From Verrucomicrobiota bacterium (GTDB lineage: Bacteria; Verrucomicrobiota; Verrucomicrobiae; Limisphaerales; UBA11358), in assembly GCA_014860005.1 (NCBI GenBank), contig JACZKP010000076.1:124001-188000 (forward strand): 64,000 nt of DNA. The letters run 5' to 3'. Made by a program: the position numbers and the translations under genes. Shown here one piece after another: positions 43,836-50,455 of this stretch. Under the pieces are notes generated by a model that searched no databases, was not told the origin of the DNA, and worked only from the letters and a program-made list of their open reading frames with translations. Numbering within the stretch: position 1 is the first letter of the stretch; each line of letters begins with the position of its first letter.

Positions 43836-44834
43836 TCACTTGAAGGACGCCACGCCCAGGCTCAACACGGGACAGGGAGCATGACGCACCACCGCCTCCG
43901 CCGTGCTGCCCAGCACGATGTATTTCGCGCCCGTCAACCCGCGCGTCGGCAGAACGATCAAATCGCCGCGCCACTCGCGCGCGACGCCAGCGATGCCGCG
44001 CGGTGGCAGGTCCTGGCGCAGCAGCACGTCCACCTGAATGTCCTTCGGCACGGTCGCGGCCAACGCCTCCAATTTCTGCCGGGCCTCGAGTTTGTTCGCC
44101 GTGTCGTATTCCTGCATCTCGGCGCGAAACCGCGAATACCGCACCGGCAAGGGTATGACGACGTGCAGCAGCGCGAGGCGCGCTTTCATGGTGCGGACCA
44201 GGCCAACGGCGTAGTCTACCGCCGCCGCGGAGCGCTCCGAAAAATCCACCGGCACGAGGATGCGATTGATGCGCGGCCCGAGGCCCGCCGATTTGAGATC
44301 GGGAGACTTCACCTCGCCGCCTTCCCGCACCGTCAGCACCGGACACGGCGCATGGCGCACCACGCGCTCGGCCGTGCTGCCCAACAGCGCGCGTTTGAAC
44401 CCGGTGCGTCCGTGGGTGGAAAGAATGATGAGGTGCGATTTCAACCCCTGGGCCAGACGGGTGATTTCCTGGTAAGAGCTGCCGGTCCGCACCAGCGTCT
44501 TCGCCAGCAACGGTGACGGCACTTTCTCGTGGGCCAGGGCGTCAAGGCGCTCCTTGGCCGTGCGCGTCATCGCGTCGCCGATGACGAGGTTTTCGACGGT
44601 CTGGGGCAGGACCGGCCAGTCCATCACGTGCAGCAGCGTGATCTGGCCGCCGAGTTGCCGGGCCAGCGGCACGGCATAGTCCAGCGCATGCAGCGAGGTC
44701 GGCGAAAAATCCGTCGGCACGAGAATGTCCCGCACTTGAAACGAGTGTTCCCCGGCGGCATCCGCCATTTGCTTGCGGGCGCTTTGCCGAGGCTCGACCA
44801 GCGCGGTCGTTATGTTGTCTTGTTTGGTTTTCAT
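43836..44834 (-). CDS. Universal stress protein, two Usp domains
   Basis: The protein is about 332 aa from the MKTKQDN start. Domain 1 starts VRDILVPTDFSPTSLHAL and has STHGRTGFKRALLGSTAERV; domain 2 starts INRILVPVDFSERSAAAV and has PTRGLTGAKYIVLGSTAEAV. The first Gly of the motif is changed in both. Earlier in-frame ATGs at 44876 and 44927 lie in the duplicated leader segment shared with 50112-50455, where the same bases are not protein-coding, so they are disfavoured. It heads the unit of four usp genes after LE3. Confidence 0.88.
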   Translation of the reverse strand: MKTKQDNITTALVEPRQSARKQMADAAGEHSFQVRDILVPTDFSPTSLHALDYAVPLARQLGGQITLLHVMDWPVLPQTVENLVIGDAMTRTAKERLDALAHEKVPSPLLAKTLVRTGSSYQEITRLAQGLKSHLIILSTHGRTGFKRALLGSTAERVVRHAPCPVLTVREGGEVKSPDLKSAGLGPRINRILVPVDFSERSAAAVDYAVGLVRTMKARLALLHVVIPLPVRYSRFRAEMQEYDTANKLEARQKLEALAATVPKDIQVDVLLRQDLPPRGIAGVAREWRGDLIVLPTRGLTGAKYIVLGSTAEAVVRHAPCPVLSLGVASFK

Positions 44835-44840
44835 ATTCGT

Positions 44841-45197
44841 ATGAGATGCAGTTTTGGTTTCCGTCACCGACTTCATGTCCCGCGCGGCGGTGCTTTCACA
44901 CGCCAAGCGGACCAGGTTCGACCGCACGATTCCGATGGCCGAGCCATCATCGTCACCCGAACTGCGAGTCGTTCCACCAACCCTTTAGCTGGCGTTGTGC
45001 CAGCGCGGAAGCGACGGTGCTTTCGCACGGTGCTTTCGTTGCAACGCAAGGAGTTTTGCCACAGCATCCCCACATTCTGCCCGCCAACGGTGGCGAGTGG
45101 GAATCCACTCCTGAGCAGCGGCAAACCACCTCTTGCAGGGAACGTATGAAACTGTTCCTGATTCGCGCGCGAGGTTCATTCCCCCACTCCTTTCGGG
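44841..45197 (-). repeat. Long duplicate of the hppA/rhodanese junction
   Basis: This 357-bp segment matches 50112-50455 with only scattered substitutions and small indels. It contains LE3 and extends on both sides. Its outer end (45170-45197) carries the sequence that, at the other locus, encodes the last codons and stop of the membrane pyrophosphatase gene. That identifies the other locus as the probable source of this copy. Confidence 0.85.
44984..45131 (-). repeat. Leader element LE3 (five-copy operon-head family)
   Basis: This 148-bp member equals the common 135-bp length plus a 13-bp tandem duplication (cggtgctttcgca). It has outer arms GGTGG/CCACC, an inner hairpin GAGTG-GATTCC-CACTC, and the terminal hairpin GCTGGC-ACAAC-GCCAGC then TAAAGGG. 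It ends 150 nt before the start of the four-gene usp unit. Confidence 0.85.
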
Positions 45198-45204
45198 AAG
45201 AACC

Positions 45205-45322
45205 ACGTTTCCTCCAGATCGCCGGCGATCTGCTGACCAAGACCAGTCCCGCCGCCCAGTGGCAGCGCTTCATCACCCTGCGCAGGCACTCGGCCCGCCC
45301 GAAAGACGAGGCAGGCGCGCGG
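45205..45322 (+). pseudogene. Fragment of a calcineurin-like phosphoesterase gene
   Basis: In one plus-strand frame the segment reads PRFLQIAGDLLTKTSPAAQW and ends DEAGAR, matching PHFLLIAGDLLPKTTPAAQR and AEAGAR in the intact gene at 62439-63293. The DNA is also alike. The catalytic N-terminal Asp-His and the rest of the enzyme are missing. It begins right where the LE3-containing duplicate stops. Confidence 0.7.
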
Positions 45323-45387
45323 CCACAGTGATGCCCCGCCGTGCCGCCGCCGCTAATGAGAATGGTGTGATGCGTGGTTGGGTTCAT
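45318..45387 (-). pseudogene. N-terminal fragment of an FAD-dependent oxidoreductase gene (sulfide:quinone reductase-like)
   Basis: From the ATG at 45387 the frame reads MNPTTHHTILISGGGTAG, a Rossmann FAD-binding start. One base out of frame, it continues ITVAARL, exactly what follows this motif in sulfide:quinone reductases. The gene is cut at the junction with the phosphoesterase fragment. The ATG overlaps the tauE fragment's stop, so tauE followed by sqr was probably the ancestral order. Confidence 0.55.
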
Positions 45388-45480
45388 GGGGATTGGGAAA
45401 TCAGGGAAACGAGCGACGGCCGGTTCTTCGCCAGCATGAACGCGCCCACCAGCCACATCGCCACCGCGAAGACCTTGCGC
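45362..45480 (-). repeat. 119-bp duplicate of the tauE 3' end (copy 1)
   Basis: The segment matches 47238-47356 with 3 differences. It encodes VFAVAMWLVGAFMLAKNRP and SLVSLISQSP with a stop, the last 30 residues of the TauE-type permease (one W to R change). It is a non-functional gene end. Confidence 0.85.
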
Positions 45481-45569
45481 TTTGAAGGGACACTGGAGAA
45501 CCCGATCATTGCGAGCGTCCTTTTAAGGCGTAAGTGCGCCGAAACTGGATGCAAGCACTTCATGCCTGG

Positions 45570-47111
45570 CTAATTTCCCCTTTCGCGTCGCGACGTTCGC
45601 GCCGGAATCTTTTCCGCCAATTCCTCCGCGGGAAAGGTCCAGATTTCCGCGAGTGTGGGATGGTAATGCGGCGTGACGGCCAGTTCGTGAACGGTCATGC
45701 GTTTCGCCATGGCCGTGACGATTTCATGGATCAATTCGCCGCCGACCGGCCCCACGCACGCGCCGCCAAGGATTTCGCCCGTCTGCGGATTCGCGAGCAA
45801 CTTCACGAAGCCATCCAGCGCTTCCATGATGAGCGACTTGCCGAGGCGGCTGAAGGGATGGCTCGCCGTGAGGAACGAGGTGCCGCGCGCGGTGGCTTCC
45901 TTTTCGGTCAAGCCCACGGTCGCAACCTGCGGTTCGGTGAACACGACGCTGGTCAGCAGGCGATAATCCATCGCGCGCGGCCGGCGTGGGCTGGCGCTGA
46001 TGTTGTGCGCGGCAATTTCAGCTTGCTGAATGGCAATGTGAACGATCTCGTGCGGCCCGGTGCAGTCGCCCGCTGCAAAGATATGCGGCGTGCTGGTCTG
46101 CATCCCCGCGTTGGTAATGATGCGGCCGTGATCGAGTTCAACACCCGCTTGCTCCAGGCCAAGCCCCGCCGTGTTCGGCGAGCGCCCGAGCGAGAGGAGG
46201 ATTTCTTCCGCTCTCACGCGGACTTTCTTTCCAGAATGCTCGAACGTCACGCTTTTACCTGCGCCGTCGCGCCCGGCGTCGAGCAGTTTTGTGCCGGTGA
46301 ACAGTTTCACGCCATCGCGGCGCAGAACGGGTTCGATCACGGCGGCAGCGTCCGCGTCGAACTCGCGCAAGATGTGTGAGCTGCGCTGGATCATCGTCAC
46401 CTTCACGTCAAGCCGGGCGAAGAATTGCGCCAGTTCACAAGCAATCGCGCCACCACCCAGGATGATGAGCGACTTGGGCAGGCGCTTGAGCGAAAGCGCG
46501 TGGTCGCTGGTGATGCAGCCCACTGCGGCAAGCGCGGGCAGAGGAGGCGGTGACACAACCGAGCCGGTGGCGATGACGAAGTGCCGTGCGGTGAGAACCT
46601 GGCCGCCGGGTTTGGAAGCGCGCCAGCCGGCCGGCGTTTTTTTGCCCGCGTCGGTCGTTGCCGAAGCGTCGGCGGGCTGCTGCGTCAAATCCGGACCAAC
46701 TGTAGCCGCCCGCAAGGGAGGCATTTCAAGCGTATGTGAATCCACAAACCTCGCGTTGGCGCGGATGAATTTGAATTTGCCGCTGGCGAGTTGTTGCCGG
46801 CGGTGATCGGCAAATTCAGCAATGCGTTGCGTCTTGCGCTGCATAACGCGCGTGAAGTCGAAGCCGGCGGATTTGACCTTGATGCCCCAAGTGTCCGCAT
46901 GCCGGGCGAGATGCAGAACTTCCGCAGCGTAGAGCAAGGCTTTTGATGGCATGCAACCGCGCAGGATGCACAGACCACCCACCTCGGCGCCGCCTTCAAT
47001 AACGACAGTCTTCAGACCGGCACCCGCTGCAGTCCGGGCGGCGGCGTAACCGGCGCTGCCGCCGCCGAGGATGGCGACGTCGTAGTCGCATGGTTTTCGA
47101 GAAGCACTCAT
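45570..47111 (-). CDS. Pyridine nucleotide-disulfide oxidoreductase, dihydrolipoamide dehydrogenase/mercuric reductase-like
   Basis: This 513-aa flavoprotein has an FAD-binding start (DVAILGGGSAGYAAARTAAG), the redox pair GGLCILRGCMPSKAL, an NAD(P)-binding domain (LIILGGGAIACELAQFFARL), TPHIFAAGDCTG, and a dimerisation domain ending TPHYHPTLAEIWTFPAEELA with the catalytic His. An insertion at about residues 140-170 is low-complexity. The HxxTLAE end suits lipoamide- or glutathione-type reductases; the exact substrate is open. It is last in the sulfur unit, so a role with persulfide or lipoyl thiols is possible. Confidence 0.9.
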   Translation of the reverse strand: MSASRKPCDYDVAILGGGSAGYAAARTAAGAGLKTVVIEGGAEVGGLCILRGCMPSKALLYAAEVLHLARHADTWGIKVKSAGFDFTRVMQRKTQRIAEFADHRRQQLASGKFKFIRANARFVDSHTLEMPPLRAATVGPDLTQQPADASATTDAGKKTPAGWRASKPGGQVLTARHFVIATGSVVSPPPLPALAAVGCITSDHALSLKRLPKSLIILGGGAIACELAQFFARLDVKVTMIQRSSHILREFDADAAAVIEPVLRRDGVKLFTGTKLLDAGRDGAGKSVTFEHSGKKVRVRAEEILLSLGRSPNTAGLGLEQAGVELDHGRIITNAGMQTSTPHIFAAGDCTGPHEIVHIAIQQAEIAAHNISASPRRPRAMDYRLLTSVVFTEPQVATVGLTEKEATARGTSFLTASHPFSRLGKSLIMEALDGFVKLLANPQTGEILGGACVGPVGGELIHEIVTAMAKRMTVHELAVTPHYHPTLAEIWTFPAEELAEKIPARTSRRERGN

Positions 47112-47263
47112 ATTATCGGGATGGGTCGGTGATCATTGTGTGGTTTGGTGGAGAGGACGTATTGGCCTGCGAACAGGGCGTTGAGGATTTTAGCCACCGC
47201 CTCGCGTTGTCGGTCATTGAGTTCAGTATTCAATTGCATGGTGTGATGCGTGGTTGGGTTCAT
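47108..47263 (-). pseudogene. N-terminal fragment of dps fused to the first codons of an oxidoreductase gene
   Basis: The frame starts MNPTTHHT, the same eight residues as the oxidoreductase fragment at 45387, then switches to MQLNTELNDRQREAVAKILN and FAGQYVLSTKPHNDHR, which matches the first helix of Dps ferritin-like DNA-protection proteins (LxxLLAxxYxLYxKTHNxHW). It stops after 51 residues and cannot form the four-helix fold or the ferroxidase site. It overlaps both neighbours by ATGA. Confidence 0.6.
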
Positions 47264-47356
47264 GGGGATTGGGAAATCAGGGAAACGAGCGACGGCCAGT
47301 TCTTCGCCAGCATGAACGCGCCCACCAGCCACATCGCCACCGCGAAGATTTTGCGC
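47238..47356 (-). repeat. 119-bp repeat, tauE 3' end (copy 2, in the intact gene)
   Basis: This is the intact counterpart of 45362-45480 (3 differences). It covers the last codons of the TauE-type gene and the start of the fused oxidoreductase/dps fragment; the match ends exactly where the dps part begins. Confidence 0.85.
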
Positions 47357-48075
47357 AGTGCGGGACCGCTCAGGCGGGAGCGCGCCGCGCCGCCGAGCAG
47401 CATCCCGGCAAACCCGCCCGCGACGAAGAGTGCCGACACGGGCATCGGGAAGGACTGCCCGCGCAGCAGGTTCGCGCCCACGCCGGAAAGGGAGATGAGA
47501 AAGATCGCCAGCAGCGAGGTGGCCACCGCGCGGTGGATGCTGGTGCCCGTCACATAAAGCAGCGCGGGCACGATGATGAACCCGCCGCCGATGCCGAACA
47601 GCCCGCTGAGCACGCCCGCCGCCGCGCCCGCGCCGATGAGCCGCGCGTGGCAGCCGGGGCCGAGCTTTCCGCCCCCGCGAGTGACGCACGGGCCGGGCGT
47701 GTCACTGGTCTCCGCCTTCCCGCGCCACATGCGCCAGCCGACGAAGACCATCAGCAGCGCGAAGACGCCGAGCAGCACGGCCGACGGGATGAAATGCCCG
47801 AGCCATACGCCGAGCGGCGCGCACACGATGCCGCCGAGCGCGAAGATGACGCCCGGCAGCAGTTCAACCTCGCGCGCCTTCAGGCGCAGCGTCGCGCCGA
47901 AGCCCGCCGTGACACCGACCGCCGCCAGGCTCAACCCGATGGCCGTGCGCGTCTCGACTCCGAGGCCGTAGATAAGCAGCGGCACGGCAAAGATGGAGCC
48001 GCCGCCGCCAGTGAGGCCGAGCGAGACGCCGACGACCAGCCCGTAGGCCAGCCCGAGCCAGTCGTGCGGGCTCAT
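47260..48075 (-). CDS. TauE/SafE family sulfite or sulfur-compound exporter
   Basis: This 271-aa membrane protein has eight or so predicted helices. It has two inverted repeats each beginning with a Gly-rich LGLTGGGGSIFAVPLLIYGLG or LSGLFGIGGGFIIVPALLY pattern, the TauE signature. Such exporters sit in sulfide and sulfite detoxification operons. It overlaps the persulfide-dioxygenase/rhodanese gene upstream by ATGA. Confidence 0.9.
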   Translation of the reverse strand: MSPHDWLGLAYGLVVGVSLGLTGGGGSIFAVPLLIYGLGVETRTAIGLSLAAVGVTAGFGATLRLKAREVELLPGVIFALGGIVCAPLGVWLGHFIPSAVLLGVFALLMVFVGWRMWRGKAETSDTPGPCVTRGGGKLGPGCHARLIGAGAAAGVLSGLFGIGGGFIIVPALLYVTGTSIHRAVATSLLAIFLISLSGVGANLLRGQSFPMPVSALFVAGGFAGMLLGGAARSRLSGPALRKIFAVAMWLVGAFMLAKNWPSLVSLISQSP

Positions 48076-49493
48076 GCGAGCAGGTCTTTGGGCGCGTTTT
48101 CAAATTTGTCCACCACACACGTCACGTCGCGGCCTGCGCGGGCGAGGAAGGCGCACGCGCCCGTCGCGCGCATCCCGCTCTGGCAGGAGACGAGCAGCGG
48201 GTAATCGGTGGGCACTTCGTCGAGTCGCGGGCGCAGCCGCGTGTGGGCGAGGTTTTGCGCACCGCGCAAATGACCGGCGGCAAACTCCGTGGCCTTGCGC
48301 ACATCGAGCAACCCCGTGTCGGCGCGGTTCGCAAGCAGCCCGGGCACTCCCGCAAACGTCACGCTCGCCGTCGCCGCCTTCAGGTTTGCCGGCGCGGATT
48401 CAATCGCTCCGGCAGGCAGGACGCCAACGATTTTGTCAAAGCCCATGCGCACGAGCTGGCGCACGTATCCATCGGTCTCAGCCGCGTCCCTCACCACGAG
48501 CACGATTTCATGCTCCGGCGCGAGATAGCTGCCCGCGAAATCGCTGAACTTCTCCGGCGGCGCGAAGAGGCTGCGGCGCAGATGCCCGCTGAGAAACGCG
48601 GCGCGGTCGCGCGTGTCGAGCACGACGAATCCCGGCTCGTCGAGACGAGCAGCGACTTCATCCGGGTGCAACCGGCGCGGCTGGGGCAGACTGCCAAGCA
48701 CGGCCGGGCCGACTTTGTTGACGTGCTTCATGTTCGCAAAATACGGCGGCGGTTCGGGCTGGCCGCTGAGGATGAAGTTCACAAAGTCCGCCTCCATGCC
48801 CTCGATGGCGAGCTTCAGCGCGGAGTTGAATTTCACCTCGTAGCCGAAGGTGGAGAAAGGCACGGAGCCGAGTGCCTTGCCGCACGCGCTGCCGGCGCCG
48901 TGCGCGGGCAGGATTTGCAGATGGCACGGCAGGTCCGCCACCTTGCGCAAGCTGGCGTAGAGCTGGCGCGCCCCTGCTTCCTGCGTGCCGGCCAGCCCGG
49001 CGGCTTGCTCCAGCAGGTCGGGCCGGCCCACGTCGCCCACGAAGATGAAATCGCCCGTGACCAGCGCCACCGGCTCGCTCGCGCCGCCACCGTGGTCGGT
49101 GACGAGATAGACCATGTGCTCCGGCGTGTGGCCGGGCGCGTGGAGGGCGCGGAAGCCGATGTTGCCGACCTGGAAGGAGTCGCCGTCGCGCAGCAGCGTG
49201 ACGTTGCCCAGGCCGCGCGCCCATTCGCTCTGCCAGTCCGGCCCGCCCTCGGCGGAGACGTAGAGCTTCACCGACGGGTCCGCCGCGACGAACTCGCGCG
49301 CGCCGCTCACGAAGTCCGCATGGATGTGCGTTTCCGCGACGGCGGTAATGCGCAGCCCCTCCTGCGCGGCGACTTCGCGGTAGCGGTCAATATCGCGCTC
49401 GGGGTCAATGACAACGGCCTCGCCGGTGCGCTGGCAGCCGATGAGGTAGGCGTATTGGGCGAGATGCGGGTCGAAGATTTGGCGAAGAAACAT
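48072..49493 (-). CDS. Metallo-beta-lactamase-fold persulfide dioxygenase with two rhodanese domains
   Basis: The protein is 473 aa from the ATG at 49493. Residues 1-250 are the MBL domain with THIHADF, HAPGHTPEHMVY, VTGDFIFVGDVGRPDL and LPAHGAGSACGKA, the ETHE1/persulfide dioxygenase layout with the changed third His region. Two rhodanese-like domains follow; the last has CQSGMRA at the active-site loop, while the first has VRDAAE and lacks the Cys. It should oxidise glutathione persulfide or similar to sulfite. It follows a rhodanese gene and precedes the TauE exporter. Confidence 0.92.
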   Translation of the reverse strand: MFLRQIFDPHLAQYAYLIGCQRTGEAVVIDPERDIDRYREVAAQEGLRITAVAETHIHADFVSGAREFVAADPSVKLYVSAEGGPDWQSEWARGLGNVTLLRDGDSFQVGNIGFRALHAPGHTPEHMVYLVTDHGGGASEPVALVTGDFIFVGDVGRPDLLEQAAGLAGTQEAGARQLYASLRKVADLPCHLQILPAHGAGSACGKALGSVPFSTFGYEVKFNSALKLAIEGMEADFVNFILSGQPEPPPYFANMKHVNKVGPAVLGSLPQPRRLHPDEVAARLDEPGFVVLDTRDRAAFLSGHLRRSLFAPPEKFSDFAGSYLAPEHEIVLVVRDAAETDGYVRQLVRMGFDKIVGVLPAGAIESAPANLKAATASVTFAGVPGLLANRADTGLLDVRKATEFAAGHLRGAQNLAHTRLRPRLDEVPTDYPLLVSCQSGMRATGACAFLARAGRDVTCVVDKFENAPKDLLA

Positions 49494-49543
49494 GGCGAGA
49501 TGCGGTTCGGTGTTTTTGCTGTTTTTGAAAATGTGAAAAGCAG

Positions 49544-50101
49544 TCACTTCACGGAGCAGGAGCCGCCGCTTCCGCAACGCTGGTTCCACGGCATCCTGGC
49601 GATGAGCATTCCCATGCCGCACCAGTCCGTGATGCCGGCAAACATCAGCCCCGCGCCGACGAAGCCCGACAGCCAGATGAACGCCGGGTTGACGAAATAC
49701 GCAAGCAACACGCCCGTGAGCGCGATGGCCCCGGCGGCGATGCGCACCTGCCGCTCCAGGGAGATGACCTTGCTCGCGCCGCGGTTCACCGGCAGCCCGG
49801 CCTCCGCCCAAGCCAGCGTGCCGCCCTCGACGACGTGGCATTCGGCGTAGCCCGCCTTTTCCAGCTTGGCCGCCGCCTGTCGCGCACGGCTGCCCGAGCG
49901 GCAGAAAATGTAAAGCGGCCGGTCCATCGCAAAACCGTTCGACCCTGCGAGCCGCGCGGGATCGAGCCGTTCGAGCGGCGCGAGATGCACGCCGGGCACA
50001 TGGATTTCCGCGTGTTCCGCCGGCGTGCGGACATCAAGGAGGGGAAGCTTTTCGCCGCGCTGGCGGCGTTCATGGAGTTGTTGTGGTGCAATCGTTTTCA
50101 T
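49544..50101 (-). CDS. Membrane-bound rhodanese (YgaP-like: rhodanese plus DUF2892)
   Basis: The protein is 185 aa from the ATG at 50101. The N-terminal rhodanese domain has LPLLDVRTPAEHAEIHVPG and active-site loop CRSGSRARQA; the C-terminal part has two membrane helices (IAAGAIALTGVLLAYFVNPA and SGFVGAGLMFAGITD) and a Cys-rich end (RCGSGGSCSVK), as in YgaP. It transfers sulfane sulfur at the membrane. It is the first gene of the sulfur unit after LE4. Confidence 0.9.
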   Translation of the reverse strand: MKTIAPQQLHERRQRGEKLPLLDVRTPAEHAEIHVPGVHLAPLERLDPARLAGSNGFAMDRPLYIFCRSGSRARQAAAKLEKAGYAECHVVEGGTLAWAEAGLPVNRGASKVISLERQVRIAAGAIALTGVLLAYFVNPAFIWLSGFVGAGLMFAGITDWCGMGMLIARMPWNQRCGSGGSCSVK

Positions 50102-50111
50102 AACAGGGCGC

Positions 50112-50455
50112 ATGAGATACAGTTTTGGTTTCCGTCACCGACTTCATGTCCCGCGCGGCGGTGCTTTCACACGCCAGCCGGACCAGGTTCGACCGCACGA
50201 TTCCGATGGCCGAGCCATCATCGTCACCCGAACTGCGAGTCGTTCCACCAACCCTTTAGCCGGTGTTGTGCCAGTGCGGAAGCGACGTTGCTTTCGTTGC
50301 GCCACAAGGAGTTTTGGCCACGGCATCCCGACATCCCGCAGCCCAGGGTGGCGAGTGAGAATCCACTCACGAGCAGCGGCAAACCACCTCTTGCCGGGAA
50401 TGTATGAACCTGTTCCTGACGCGCGCGCGAGGTTCATTCCCCCACTCCTTTGGGG
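50112..50455 (-). repeat. Long duplicate of the hppA/rhodanese junction (probable source copy)
   Basis: This 344-bp segment matches 44841-45197. Here it lies between two intact genes: its outer end encodes the C terminus of the pyrophosphatase (VPKGVGE, stop), and its inner end abuts the rhodanese gene. This looks like the original context of the duplicated unit. Confidence 0.85.
50255..50389 (-). repeat. Leader element LE4 (five-copy operon-head family)
   Basis: This 135-bp member has outer arms GGTGG/CCACC, an inner hairpin GTGAG-TGGATT-CTCAC, and the terminal hairpin GCACTGGCACAACACCGGC closed with a G.U pair, then TAAAGGG. It ends 154 nt before the rhodanese start. The open frame crossing it on the minus strand is not shared by LE1, LE2 or LE5. 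Confidence 0.85.

Noticed and set aside
45320..45390. GGGTAGH-like start read as a MurG glycosyltransferase
   Set aside because: One base out of frame the sequence continues ITVAARL, which fits FAD-dependent oxidoreductases and not MurG.
48243..49850. 535-codon open frame opposite the persulfide dioxygenase/rhodanese gene
   Set aside because: Antisense shadow; no recognisable domain.
50144..50436. A 97-codon open frame on the minus strand (MNLARASG ... APPRGT) across LE4 and its flanks, with a ribosome-site-like AAAGGAGTGGGGG before it
   Set aside because: The near-identical copy at 44841-45197 has frame-disrupting indels and LE1, LE2 and LE5 do not keep the frame; conservation follows DNA/RNA boxes, not codons.
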